From: Treponema sp. | GTDB taxonomy: Bacteria > Spirochaetota > Spirochaetia > Treponematales > Breznakiellaceae | NCBI GenBank assembly: GCA_009786625.1 | Contig: WQRT01000031.1 | Location: forward strand, 10,578 to 19,982 | DNA: 9,405 nucleotides | Reading direction: 5' to 3' | Shown: piece after piece, positions 1 through 7,682 of the stretch | Position numbering within the stretch: position 1 is the first letter of the stretch | Layout: every line of letters starts with the position of its first letter | Program-made: the position numbers and the translations under genes | Notes under the pieces: generated by a model | Databases searched by the model: none | Told to the model about the DNA's origin: nothing | The model's input: only the letters and a program-made list of their open reading frames with translations

Positions 1-7
1 TTTGGCA

Positions 8-22
8 ATCCTTAAAAAGGAT
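8..22. repeat. Short perfect hairpin over the argB stop codon
   Basis: ATCCTT and AAGGAT are perfect inverted repeats of 6 bp around a 3-nt loop and include the argB stop codon. On the transcribed strand no T-run follows (TGCCAAA), so it is a poor intrinsic terminator and may be chance. Confidence 0.25.
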
Positions 23-899
23 CTATCATTGTGCCGATCCCTTCGTCTGTGAAAAGTTCTATCAATATAGCGTGAGGGATCCTGCCGTCTATGATATGTG
101 TTTTATTAACGCCGCCGTCAAGTGCGAGAGCGCAGCAGTCGGCTTTTGGGATCATTCCTTTTGTAATAATTCCCTCTTCTTTAAGAGAGTCAAGCTGCGA
201 TCTTTGAACCGATTTTATCAGGGATTTTTCGTCATTTACATCGCGGAGAATGCCGCGGACATCGGTCATTAAAACTAATTTTTCGGCTCCGAGAGCGGCG
301 GCTATCATGGCGGCGGCAGTGTCTGCATTAATGTTAAGCGATTTTCCCTCGTCTTCGTCTATTCCGTATGCCACAGATGATATGACAGGAATTATGCCTG
401 AGTTTAAGTTTGAATTTAATATTGATGTGTCAACGCCTGTTATTTCGCCGACCATACCAAGATCATCATCGCCTTTCATGCGTCTGGCTTTTAGAAGGCC
501 GCCGTCAATGCCGCATAGACCGATAGCGTCCCCGCCTGTTTTCTGGATGAGGGCAGTTATTTCTTTATTAACTTTTCCGCAAAGCACCATCTGCACTATG
601 TCCATAGTTTCTTCGTCCGTATAACGCAGCCCTTTTATAAAGAGGCTTTCCTTGCCGGTCTTTTTTAACATAGTTTCGATTTCAGGGCCGCCGCCGTGAA
701 CCAGAACCGTCCGTATTCCGATACACGACATTAGAATAATATCTTCCATCACGGCTTTTTTTAACTCGTCGTTAAGCATGGCGTTTCCGCCGTATTTTAC
801 AACGATTGTTTTCCCCTGAAAGTGCTGGATGTAAGGCAAGGCTTGAACCAGAATACCCGCCCTGTCATTATTAGTTATTTTTGTTTTAACGTCACTCAT
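12..899 (-). CDS. argB: Acetylglutamate kinase (ArgB)
   Basis: Phosphorylates N-acetylglutamate with ATP to N-acetylglutamyl-5-phosphate, the second step of acetylated arginine biosynthesis, in the cytoplasm. The 295-residue product has full family length and the expected motif order: K35 in KYGGNAM, the HGGGPEI loop at about 68-74, GLRYTDEETMD at about 90-100, LNINADTAAA at about 188-197, TDVRG at about 212-216 and an ELFTDEGIGTMI C-terminus. About 30 residues precede the KYGG strand, including a helix (ILVQALPYIQHF). This is typical of the hexameric class that is feedback-inhibited by arginine, so inhibition is likely but inferred. The ATG overlaps the argJ stop (ATGA), and a GGAG lies 10 nt upstream (910-913 on the plus strand), supporting translational coupling. 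Only 11 nt follow the stop inside the window, so the operon may continue to the left. Confidence 0.97.
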   Translation of the reverse strand: MSDVKTKITNNDRAGILVQALPYIQHFQGKTIVVKYGGNAMLNDELKKAVMEDIILMSCIGIRTVLVHGGGPEIETMLKKTGKESLFIKGLRYTDEETMDIVQMVLCGKVNKEITALIQKTGGDAIGLCGIDGGLLKARRMKGDDDLGMVGEITGVDTSILNSNLNSGIIPVISSVAYGIDEDEGKSLNINADTAAAMIAAALGAEKLVLMTDVRGILRDVNDEKSLIKSVQRSQLDSLKEEGIITKGMIPKADCCALALDGGVNKTHIIDGRIPHAILIELFTDEGIGTMIDPF

Positions 900-2122
900 G
901 ATCTGTAATCTCCGTTTATTTTAACATAGTCATAACTTAAATCGCATCCCCACGCGCATGCTTCTCCGTTTCCGTCTTTCAGATTGATGATAATCTCAAT
1001 TTCTTCTTCAAGTAGAATTTTTTTCGCGTTTTCTTCGCTGAAAGGAACGCTCTCTCCGTTATCGCAGACTTTGATCTCCCCTGCTCCGCTTTTGAAACTC
1101 ACGCTTACGCCTGCCGGATTAAAACCCGCCCCCGAATATCCCATGGCGCATAACACACGCCCCCAGTTGGCGTCCGCTCCGAAACAGGCGGCTTTTACAA
1201 GGCTTGATGATACTACAGATTTTGCGAGTATTTCCGCCGCATCTTCGCGGGAAGCGCCTTTTACTTTTACAGTAACAAGTTTTGTGGCTCCTTCGCCGTC
1301 ACGCGCCATCATCCGCGCGAGAGCGGTACAGACATGTTCCAAAGCGTCTGTGAAAATATCATAATAATTAGATTCAGACAGCGTAATCTGCGCGTTTCCC
1401 GCTTCGCCGTTCGCCATTACTACAACCATGTCGTTTGTCGATGTATCTCCGTCAACAGTTATGCGGTTAAAAGAATTTTTTACCGCGCGGCGCAGCGAAA
1501 GATCAAGCGCGAGTGAATCAATAGCCGCGTCTGTCGTTATAAAAGAAAGCATTGTAGCCATGTTCGGGTGAATCATTCCCGATCCCTTTGTAATCGCTCC
1601 TATACGCACAGGTTTTCCGTCAATCTCTATTTCTACTGCGGTTTCCTTTTTTCTTAGATCCGTTGTCATGATCGCTTCAAGCGCGTCCGCGTTCCCGGAC
1701 TCATCAGCGCGGAGGCTCGACTTTAACGCGTTAATATTTTTTTCAATTACTTCGATTGGAAGTTTAACTCCGATAACGCCTGTGGAAGCGACCGCCGTTT
1801 CCGACGGTGCGATTCCAAGAACGCCCGCTGCGAGATCCGCCATACGTCTGGCGGCTGTCATTCCGTCTTCACCCGTACACGCGTTTGCGTTACCCGAATT
1901 AGCGATGACCGCGCGTACTTTACCTTCTTTTACGTTTTCCGCGCTTACAACAACGCTTGCGGATTTAACGATATTTTTTGTAAACACCGCCGCCGCCGAG
2001 CATGGTTTATCGGAATAAATAAGAGCCAAATCTTTTTTTTGCGAACTCGGTTTAATCCCGCATCTGATGCCGCCCGCAAAAAACCCCTTAGCCGCGCAAA
2101 CACCGCCTTTTAATTCTTTCAT
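896..2122 (-). CDS. argJ: Glutamate N-acetyltransferase / ornithine acetyltransferase (ArgJ)
   Basis: Moves the acetyl group from N-acetylornithine to glutamate, recycling it in the cyclic arginine pathway. Some members also use acetyl-CoA, and sequence alone does not show which type this is. The 408-residue product has the usual length. It has the self-cleavage site in GMIHPNMATML: cleavage is expected between A189 and T190, giving a beta chain with T190 as nucleophile. The oxyanion-hole pair T114-G115 lies in STGVIG. Other family landmarks are IANSGNANACTG (73-84), DGDTSTND (224-231) and ARDGEGATK (273-281). The ATG has an AGGAG 10 nt upstream (2133-2137), and 31 nt separate it from the argC stop. 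The stop overlaps the argB start. An A8 run encodes QKK near residues 28-30. No argA was seen, which leaves the bifunctional form possible. Confidence 0.97.
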   Translation of the reverse strand: MKELKGGVCAAKGFFAGGIRCGIKPSSQKKDLALIYSDKPCSAAAVFTKNIVKSASVVVSAENVKEGKVRAVIANSGNANACTGEDGMTAARRMADLAAGVLGIAPSETAVASTGVIGVKLPIEVIEKNINALKSSLRADESGNADALEAIMTTDLRKKETAVEIEIDGKPVRIGAITKGSGMIHPNMATMLSFITTDAAIDSLALDLSLRRAVKNSFNRITVDGDTSTNDMVVVMANGEAGNAQITLSESNYYDIFTDALEHVCTALARMMARDGEGATKLVTVKVKGASREDAAEILAKSVVSSSLVKAACFGADANWGRVLCAMGYSGAGFNPAGVSVSFKSGAGEIKVCDNGESVPFSEENAKKILLEEEIEIIINLKDGNGEACAWGCDLSYDYVKINGDYRS

Positions 2123-2153
2123 TACAATCTATCTCCTAATAACGGGGACTATC

Positions 2154-3272
2154 TCAAAACAATATCGGTATGGCTTGTAAACCTGCCGTCTCGTTAAAAC
2201 CGAAAATTATATTCATGTTCTGTACCGCCTGTCCCGCGGCGCCTTTTACCATGTTGTCGATGGCTGTCGCGGCTATCAGTGTTGAGCCGTTTATGTCTAG
2301 GCTTACGCAGATGTCGCAGAAATTTGACTGGCGTACACGGTTCGCGGCGGCTGTTACGCCTTTGGGAAGCATTCGCACAAAAGGCTCATTTTTATAAAAA
2401 CCTGCATACAGATTCAATATCTCTTCTGTTTTTATTTCCATCTCTTTTGACTGAGGCCTGTTTGAATTAACAGGCGTTACGCGCCATTCATCACGCAGCG
2501 GGATATAGATTGTGCTTAAAATGCCCCTGTTCATGGGAGCGAGATGCGGCGTGAAAATTATTTTCTGCGCTTGCCTCTCAGGATGTGAACTTTCGATAAA
2601 CCGCGCTATGTTACGCGCAATTTCAGGCGAATGTCTGTGGGACGCGATCTTGTAAGGTGAAATTGAATCTGCACACTCGCTGTAATGAAAGGAACGCGAC
2701 GGCTCCCTGCCGCCGCCTGAAATGCCCGATACCGCGTTCACGATAATTGTGCCGCCTTCCTGCGCTGCCGAACCTAACGCGGGTAAAATGCCTAATGTCG
2801 CCGCGGTGGGGTAACAGCCGGGATTGCCGATTATCACTTTTCCCTTCGCGGCGGCTTCTTTTATTTTCTGTCTGTTCATTTCGGGAAGGCCGTAAATCGA
2901 TTTTTTATGCAATTCCGGGTACTTGTATTGTTTCCCGTACCATGCGCTGTACGTTTCCTCATCATCATCAAAACGAAAATCAGCGGACAAGTCGATAAAG
3001 TGAATGTCTTTTTCCATGCAGGCGGCGGCGTAAGGCTCTCCTACCGCGTGAGGGAGCGCGGAAAATACAACATCGGAAGATGAAATTACATCCTCGGCTT
3101 TTAAAAGCGGATATGAGACCCTGCTCAAAAAACCGGGATAGATGTCTTCTATCCTTTCGCCTTCAAAACTTACAGAGGATAAAACAAGTTTTTCTACTTC
3201 CGGGTGTCCCGAAAGAAGCCTAACCAATTCGGCGCCGGCATAACCTGTTGCGCCAATAACTCCGGCAATCAT
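2154..3272 (-). CDS. argC: N-acetyl-gamma-glutamyl-phosphate reductase (ArgC)
   Basis: Reduces N-acetylglutamyl phosphate with NADPH to N-acetylglutamate 5-semialdehyde, third step of the arginine pathway. From the ATG at 3272 the product has 372 residues. Landmarks in that numbering are the N-terminal dinucleotide-binding GATGYAGAE (about 7-15), the catalytic Cys in GNPGCYPTAA (C153), SGGGREPS (about 185-192) and the conserved SHRHSPEI with active-site H214. Usual family length is about 345. Much of the excess is an insert of roughly 18 residues (about 264-281, containing TPVNSNRPQSK) before the conserved FYKNEPFVR. An in-frame TTG at 3296 would add 8 residues. I prefer the ATG because it puts GATGY at the usual distance from the N-terminus and because the TTG lies inside a possible promoter. 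Neither start has a good Shine-Dalgarno sequence. First gene of the argC-argJ-argB cluster. Confidence 0.95.
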   Translation of the reverse strand: MIAGVIGATGYAGAELVRLLSGHPEVEKLVLSSVSFEGERIEDIYPGFLSRVSYPLLKAEDVISSSDVVFSALPHAVGEPYAAACMEKDIHFIDLSADFRFDDDEETYSAWYGKQYKYPELHKKSIYGLPEMNRQKIKEAAAKGKVIIGNPGCYPTAATLGILPALGSAAQEGGTIIVNAVSGISGGGREPSRSFHYSECADSISPYKIASHRHSPEIARNIARFIESSHPERQAQKIIFTPHLAPMNRGILSTIYIPLRDEWRVTPVNSNRPQSKEMEIKTEEILNLYAGFYKNEPFVRMLPKGVTAAANRVRQSNFCDICVSLDINGSTLIAATAIDNMVKGAAGQAVQNMNIIFGFNETAGLQAIPILF

Positions 3273-3285
3273 TGTATTATTATGC

Positions 3286-3315
3286 TTTATTTCCAATTGA
3301 ACGGCTAGTAGTCAA
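3286..3315 (-). promoter_or_regulatory. Possible promoter of the argCJB operon
   Basis: On the minus strand TTGACT (plus 3310-3315, 5 of 6 matches to the -35 consensus) is followed after 18 nt by AATAAA (plus 3286-3291, 4 of 6 matches to -10). Transcription would begin about 7 nt before the ATG at 3272. That would give an almost leaderless message and fits the lack of a Shine-Dalgarno sequence there. The -10 match is weak and the call is tentative. Confidence 0.3.
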
Positions 3316-3325
3316 GGCGGCAAGC

Positions 3326-3346
3326 GATTTATTAGCATAAATAATC
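3326..3346. promoter_or_regulatory. AT-rich imperfect palindrome, possible operator between argC and the lipoprotein gene
   Basis: Two 9-nt arms, GATTTATTA and TAAATAATC, flank GCA and match as inverted repeats at 7 of 9 positions. The site lies about 11 bp upstream of the proposed argC -35 and about 34 bp upstream of the proposed lipoprotein -35. It resembles an arginine-repressor box in length and AT content only. It does not match the E. coli ARG consensus, so the regulator is unknown. Confidence 0.25.
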
Positions 3347-3379
3347 ACCGAATTTCGTAACTTTACAATCTTTAACGCC

Positions 3380-3408
3380 TTTACTAATAAGGATGATGGA
3401 GATATAAT
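3380..3408 (+). promoter_or_regulatory. Promoter of the small lipoprotein gene
   Basis: TTTACT (3380-3385, 4 of 6) and a perfect TATAAT (3403-3408) are separated by 17 nt. The -10 ends 6 nt before the ATG at 3415, so a transcript from here would be leaderless or nearly so. A second, weaker pair, TTTACA (3362-3367) and TAATAA (3385-3390), also 17 nt apart, would give a leader containing the GGAG at 3398-3401. That GGAG lies 13 nt before the ATG. Confidence 0.45.
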
Positions 3409-3414
3409 TAATAT

Positions 3415-3819
3415 ATGACTGGAAAACTTAACAAAATTGCGTTTTTATCCGCGCTTATAACCGCGCTTGTCTTTTCCGCCTGCGCTTCGACAGTGGTAAT
3501 TCCCGAAGATCTTTCCTCGGAAGAAATAATTCAACGCGGGCAGGAAGCGATGGATAACAACCGCTACAATGCCGCCATGCAGTATTATCAGGCATTGTAC
3601 GAAAGAAACCGCCGCAGCATTGATCTTGTCATTACCGCGGAATACCACATAGCGTATATTCACTATAAACAGAGAAATTACACACAGGCGCGCGCAGGGT
3701 TTAACGGCGTAATTGAACAATACAACATTCCGGACGAAGAACTTCTTCCGCAGCATTTCCGCCGCCTCTCGCAAATCGTCCTTCAAAGGATCGACGAAAT
3801 CGAAGGCGTAAACAGGTAA
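3415..3819 (+). CDS. Small TPR-like lipoprotein of unknown function
   Basis: The 134-residue product begins with a lipoprotein signal peptide: K4 and K7, a hydrophobic stretch at about 8-20, and a lipobox-like FSAC with the lipidated cysteine at C23. The Phe at -3 fits the relaxed spirochaetal lipobox better than the E. coli one. The mature part has two TPR-like helical pairs. The first is at about 37-66 (IIQRGQEAMDNNRYNAAMQYY), and the second at about 73-105 (EYHIAYIHYKQRNYTQARAGF). The protein would be a small periplasm-facing or outer-membrane-attached helical protein that probably binds other proteins. I recognise no specific family, and the neighbours do not suggest a role. It is transcribed divergently from argC and converges on the galactosidase gene with 16 bp between stops. 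No terminator hairpin is visible there, so read-through into the opposite strand is possible. Confidence 0.85.
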   Translation: MTGKLNKIAFLSALITALVFSACASTVVIPEDLSSEEIIQRGQEAMDNNRYNAAMQYYQALYERNRRSIDLVITAEYHIAYIHYKQRNYTQARAGFNGVIEQYNIPDEELLPQHFRRLSQIVLQRIDEIEGVNR

Positions 3820-3835
3820 TAATAATCGTTACCGC

Positions 3836-5158
3836 TTATCTATATTCCGGCAGCCACATTTTATGAGCTTCTAAAAGTTCGTCCGTCATCGCGCAGATAT
3901 CGTCAAGAGATAATTCCGCCGCTGTATGAGGCTCGAGCATTGCCGCGTGATAAATATGGTCACGCTTTTTTATGACGGCGGCTTCGATCGTAATTAAATG
4001 AACGTTGATATGCGTCATGTTCATGGCGGCAAGCTGAACAGGCAGTTTCCCGGCATGACACGCCCTTATACCGGATCCGTCCACAAGACAGGGAACCTCA
4101 ACGCACGCTTCACGCGGAAGATTCTCGATACTGCCGCCTGTATTTAAAACATTTCCGCCTATTTTATAAGGATTTCCCGTAACGATTGATTCCATGATAT
4201 AAGACGCGTATTCAGGCGATCTCTTATGTTCCAGAGTATCACAAGCGGCGAGTTTTTCGTACTCGGCCTTCCACCCGTCGATCTGAGCGATACAGCGGCG
4301 CGGATATTCATCAAGGGGGATGTTAAAATCTTCAATCAATTTAGGATATTTTGCTTTAATGTAAAAAGGATTGTACTCGGCGTTGTGCTCGCTTGATTCC
4401 GTACAGTAGTAACCCAGCTTATCAATATAATCATAGCGCACCATATCCCAGTGTTTATCCGATTTATTTTTTTCTTTTGCACGGCGGCGGATTTCGGGGT
4501 ATAGGTCATCATTATTTTTACCGCGGATATCAAGGAGCCAGCCCATATGGTTGATACCTGCGATAAGCTCTCTCCTCCCCTCCAGTTTATCACTCATGCC
4601 GAGCGACTCAAGAAGATGCAGAGAACATACCTGCACACTGTGGCAAAGCCCGACAGTTTTTACGCCGGTGTATCTTTGCATGAAACCTGTCAGCATGGAC
4701 ATGGGATTTGTGTAATTTAAAAACCACGCGTCAGGACAAACCTTCTCTATTACACGCGCGAAATTCTCCATTACGGGTATCGTGCGAAGCGCTCTCATGA
4801 TCCCGCCGATACCCAGAGTATCGCCTATTGTTTGACGCAGACCGTACTTTTTGGGAATCTCAAAATCGGCGATTGTCGCGGGATTGTACCCGCCGACCTG
4901 AACCGCGTTTACAACAAACGATGATCCTTTAAGCGCTTTCTCAAGATTTTCATTACCGGCATAACATATTATTTTCGCGCGGCTCCCCTTTCCTTTATTG
5001 ATCGCGTTTAAAATCCTTTCGCTTTCCGTAAGCCTTTGCGGATTAACATCGAAAAGCGCAATTTCACAATCGCACAGCGCCTGTGACGACATGCAATCGC
5101 CTAGCACATTCCTTACAAATACTGTGCTGCCCGCGCCCAAAAAAGTAATTTTTAACAT
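3836..5158 (-). CDS. melA: GH4 alpha-galactosidase (MelA type), NAD- and metal-dependent
   Basis: Cytoplasmic glycosidase of family GH4, which cleaves alpha-galactosides such as melibiose by an NAD+- and divalent-metal-dependent oxidation-elimination route. The 440-residue product has normal length. GAGS at 8-11 starts the NAD fold, LGIGGIMRALRTIP (about 115-128) and NYTNPM (148-153) follow, and the metal ligands are predicted as C172 in CHSV and H204 in GINHMGW. In GH4 the CHSV motif is associated with alpha-galactosidases, as opposed to CHEV, CDMP or CN(I/V)P subgroups. TESSEHNAEY (253-262), LDEYPRRC (282-289) and the HAAMLEPHTAAE region near the C-terminus also match what I remember of E. 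coli MelA. The ATG at 5158 has GGGGG 5 nt upstream (5164-5168). A longer reading frame from 5218 is rejected because its start lies upstream of the likely promoter. No sugar transporter or regulator lies next to it. Confidence 0.93.
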   Translation of the reverse strand: MLKITFLGAGSTVFVRNVLGDCMSSQALCDCEIALFDVNPQRLTESERILNAINKGKGSRAKIICYAGNENLEKALKGSSFVVNAVQVGGYNPATIADFEIPKKYGLRQTIGDTLGIGGIMRALRTIPVMENFARVIEKVCPDAWFLNYTNPMSMLTGFMQRYTGVKTVGLCHSVQVCSLHLLESLGMSDKLEGRRELIAGINHMGWLLDIRGKNNDDLYPEIRRRAKEKNKSDKHWDMVRYDYIDKLGYYCTESSEHNAEYNPFYIKAKYPKLIEDFNIPLDEYPRRCIAQIDGWKAEYEKLAACDTLEHKRSPEYASYIMESIVTGNPYKIGGNVLNTGGSIENLPREACVEVPCLVDGSGIRACHAGKLPVQLAAMNMTHINVHLITIEAAVIKKRDHIYHAAMLEPHTAAELSLDDICAMTDELLEAHKMWLPEYR

Positions 5159-5174
5159 GGATGCCCCCTTTGTC

Positions 5175-5183
5175 ATTATATCA
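5175..5183 (-). promoter_or_regulatory. Extended -10 promoter of melA
   Basis: The minus strand reads TGATATAAT, a perfect extended -10 (TGnTATAAT). No good -35 stands at the usual distance, which is normal for extended -10 promoters. Transcription would start near 5168, leaving a leader of about 10 nt that begins close to the GGGGG ribosome binding site. This supports the start codon at 5158. Confidence 0.5.
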
Positions 5184-5223
5184 TGAAAATGTTTCAGCGT
5201 CTTTAATGATGATTTCACCCCTC

Positions 5224-5252
5224 TTGAACAAGATTTTATTCTTCCTCATACT
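5224..5252 (+). promoter_or_regulatory. Possible promoter of the V/A-ATPase operon
   Basis: TTGAAC (5224-5229, 4 of 6) and CATACT (5247-5252, 4 of 6) are separated by 17 nt. Transcription would start near 5259, about 16 nt before the ATG at 5275 and just before a weak TAGG ribosome binding site (5265-5268). Both hexamers are imperfect. Confidence 0.35.
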
Positions 5253-5274
5253 TGAATTAACCATTAGGTTATTT

Positions 5275-5898
5275 ATGGAAGAACTGCAATCTACAGAAAT
5301 ACTTGATCGCGAGATACTTGAAGACGCAAGAAAGAAGGCGCTGCGAATATTAAAAACCTGCGAAGAAACGATCAAAACCCAAAACGCCGATTGGGAAAAG
5401 AAAACGGCAAAGAACATTGACGAACTTAATATAAAATATGAAAAATTATCCAAAACAGAATCCGAAAGAGTGATGGCGCGTCTTCCTATCGATAAATTAA
5501 GGGTAAAAATCGAAAGAATAGAAAATATGTTAAGCGAAGCAGTTGATGAATGGTACAAAGGCATGGATCGATCTTCTGTATTAAAAATACTTTCCGTTGA
5601 ATTAAAAAAAAGACTTTCACAATGCATTGAATTTAATTTATCTAATCAAATTGCCGCAAATATATCCGGGCTGACACAGGAAGAAGCAAAAAAAATATTA
5701 AAAGAAAATAATTTAAACTTATCATTTGTAACTTGTAACTTTTCACAACACGCCGCGCGTTTTCCGTCAATCATGCTGGAATCGAGCCTTGCTAAAATAA
5801 CGGCTTCTATCGAAACTACAATCGAATCTATTCTTCTTGAAAGACGCATCGAGCTGACAGAAGCGCTTACAGGCCGCGAGTTTCTGGAGGGCATGTGA
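5275..5898 (+). CDS. V/A-type ATPase E-like peripheral stalk subunit
   Basis: The predicted 207-residue protein is charged, almost entirely helical and has no signal peptide. Residues about 8-75 look like a long coiled coil ([15 protein letters not shown] and onwards, rich in E, K and A), as in the N-terminal helix of V/A-ATPase E subunits. The C-terminal half has the mixed helix/strand character of the E head, ending in a long helix ([20 protein letters not shown]). E subunits pair with G/H-type helices and tie the A3B3 head to the membrane part. The call rests on position, fold pattern and size rather than a diagnostic motif. In T. pallidum and Borrelia, as I recall, two such genes precede subunit A, one called E and one hypothetical; this may be the second. 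The ATG at 5275 has TAGG 6 nt upstream. A reading frame extending to 5161 adds a hydrophobic segment but lies upstream of the promoter. It overlaps the next gene by 4 nt. Confidence 0.75.
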   Translation: MEELQSTEILDREILEDARKKALRILKTCEETIKTQNADWEKKTAKNIDELNIKYEKLSKTESERVMARLPIDKLRVKIERIENMLSEAVDEWYKGMDRSSVLKILSVELKKRLSQCIEFNLSNQIAANISGLTQEEAKKILKENNLNLSFVTCNFSQHAARFPSIMLESSLAKITASIETTIESILLERRIELTEALTGREFLEGM

Positions 5899-7682
5899 TC
5901 GAAGGAAAAGTCCGCCGGATTTCAGGACCGATCATCCGCGCTTCAGGATTGGGCGCGGCAGGGCTTTTCGATCTTGTCGAAGTCGGCGAAAAACGCATTA
6001 TAGGAGAAATTGTCCGTCTTGAAGGAGACGAAGCTGTCATACAAGTTTACGAAGACAACACAGGTTTAAAAACAGGAAGCCCCGCGTTTTCGACAGGCCG
6101 CCCTCTTTCCGCGCTTTTGGGTCCCGGTCTAATGGGAACGATCTACGACGGCATCCAGCGGCCTCTTGCTCTCCTTTACGATCAGGACGGCGCCTTCATG
6201 AAACCTGGCGGCAGGGGTAATCCCATTGATCCGCAGAAAAAATGGCATTTTGTTCCGAATCCAGCGTTAGCTGCAAGATTTGCCTCAGGCGGGAAAATTT
6301 CCGCGTCAGGCGGCCTTGTACTTGGATCGATAAAAGAAACGGAAAGCATCACTTGTAAAATTTCAATGCCGCCGGGCACTAAAGGCATTATTACATTTCT
6401 TGCAGGCGAAGGCGATTATACAATATTTGAAACCGCGGCTAAAACAGATCTTAGCGGAGAAATTGCTTTCGCGCAGTGGTGGCCGGTTAGACAAAGCCGC
6501 CCCATCGCATCCCGCCTTTCTCCTGATCAACCTTTGATCACAGGAGAGCGCGTTATCGACATTTTTTTTCCATTATCAAAAGGCGGAACCGCCGCGATCC
6601 CAGGCGGATTCGGAACAGGCAAAACAATGACACAGCACGCAATCGCCAAATGGTGCGACGCTGATGTTATCATTTATATAGGCTGCGGAGAACGCGGCAA
6701 TGAGATGACCGATGTACTTTCAGAATTCCCCGAGCTTACAGACCCGCGCACAGGACGCAGCCTGATGGAAAGGACATTGCTAATCGCGAATACTTCCAAT
6801 ATGCCTGTAGCCGCGCGTGAGGTGTCAATTTACACAGGCGTTACACTGGCGGAGTTTTACCGCGATATGGGCTACCATGTGGCGATTATGGCGGACTCCA
6901 CAAGCCGCTGGGCGGAAGCGTTACGCGAACTTTCCGGGCGCATGGAAGAGATGCCCGCCGAAGAAGGGTTTCCCGCCTATCTTCCGACCCGCCTTGCCGA
7001 GTTTTATGAAAGAGCCGGAAGAGTTAAAACGCTCAGCGGTGAAGAAGGTTCCGTTTCGATAATAGGAGCTGTCTCTCCGCCCGGCGGAGATTTTTCCGAG
7101 CCTGTCACGCAGCACACAAAAAGATTTATCCGCTGTTTCTGGGCGCTTGACAGGGATCTAGCGAATGCGAGGCACTACCCCGCGATTAGCTGGACTGACA
7201 GTTACTCAGAGTACGCCGATGAAGTCCAGCACTGGTGGGAACAGGTAAATCCTAACTGGACTCAGGTAAGAAAAAGAAGCCTTGATCTTTTAAAACAGGA
7301 ACAAAGGTTAGCTGAAATTGTCCGCCTTATCGGTCCTGACGCTCTTCCCGATGAACAAAAATTGATCCTTCTTACCGCGCAGGTGATCAAGGACGGATTC
7401 TTGCAGCAGAATTCTTTTGACGAAGTTGACATGTACTGTATTCCCGATAAACAGGTTCATCTATTGCAATTGATAATTGAGTTTCATGAACGAGCGCGAT
7501 CGTGCATTGAACTCGGCGCGCCGATGACAAAAATATCGTCAACAGGTTTAAAAGAAGGAATGTCGCGCCTGAAAAGCACAATCAAAAATGACGAGCTTGA
7601 AGGATTCAAGGAATTTGAAGATAGAATGAGAAAAGAGCTTGAAGAACTTGAACACGCGTACCGCCAGAGGAAAACATTATGA
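5895..7682 (+). CDS. atpA: V/A-type ATPase catalytic subunit A
   Basis: Catalytic subunit of the rotary V/A-type ATPase: three copies alternate with three B subunits in the cytoplasmic head and couple ATP turnover to ion movement through the membrane ring. At 595 residues it has full length. In order: an N-terminal beta-barrel (1-70), the A-specific non-homologous 'bulge' region (about 110-190), the P-loop GGFGTGKT (237-244, K243), the catalytic glutamate in GCGERGNE (E266), a Walker B aspartate in IMADSTSRW (D334), the [10 protein letters not shown] loop (394-403) and a helical C-terminal domain. The second P-loop residue is Gly where many homologues have Pro (GPFGSGKT). The start is GTG at 5895, overlapping the upstream stop (GTGA), with GGAGG 4 nt before it, so translation is probably coupled. 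A T8 run at about 6562 encodes IFF. Ion specificity (H+ or Na+) cannot be read from this subunit. Confidence 0.97.
   Translation: MIEGKVRRISGPIIRASGLGAAGLFDLVEVGEKRIIGEIVRLEGDEAVIQVYEDNTGLKTGSPAFSTGRPLSALLGPGLMGTIYDGIQRPLALLYDQDGAFMKPGGRGNPIDPQKKWHFVPNPALAARFASGGKISASGGLVLGSIKETESITCKISMPPGTKGIITFLAGEGDYTIFETAAKTDLSGEIAFAQWWPVRQSRPIASRLSPDQPLITGERVIDIFFPLSKGGTAAIPGGFGTGKTMTQHAIAKWCDADVIIYIGCGERGNEMTDVLSEFPELTDPRTGRSLMERTLLIANTSNMPVAAREVSIYTGVTLAEFYRDMGYHVAIMADSTSRWAEALRELSGRMEEMPAEEGFPAYLPTRLAEFYERAGRVKTLSGEEGSVSIIGAVSPPGGDFSEPVTQHTKRFIRCFWALDRDLANARHYPAISWTDSYSEYADEVQHWWEQVNPNWTQVRKRSLDLLKQEQRLAEIVRLIGPDALPDEQKLILLTAQVIKDGFLQQNSFDEVDMYCIPDKQVHLLQLIIEFHERARSCIELGAPMTKISSTGLKEGMSRLKSTIKNDELEGFKEFEDRMRKELEELEHAYRQRKTL

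Noticed and set aside
250..624. Plus-strand reading frames of 60-126 codons inside argB, argJ and argC
   Set aside because: They run antisense to confidently identified genes, have compositions typical of shadow frames and resemble no family.
3820..3835. Bidirectional terminator between the lipoprotein gene and melA
   Set aside because: The 16 bp between the convergent stops hold no stem-loop or T-run.
5159..5218. 20-residue N-terminal extension of the alpha-galactosidase
   Set aside because: The extended -10 promoter (5175-5183) and the GGGGG ribosome binding site both lie inside the extension, and the family N-terminus begins at the ATG at 5158.
5161..5274. N-terminal extension of the E-like protein, including a hydrophobic segment that could pass as a membrane anchor
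   Set aside because: It lies upstream of the likely promoter and overlaps the melA promoter and ribosome binding site. The ATG at 5275 has its own, if weak, ribosome binding site and starts at the expected helix.
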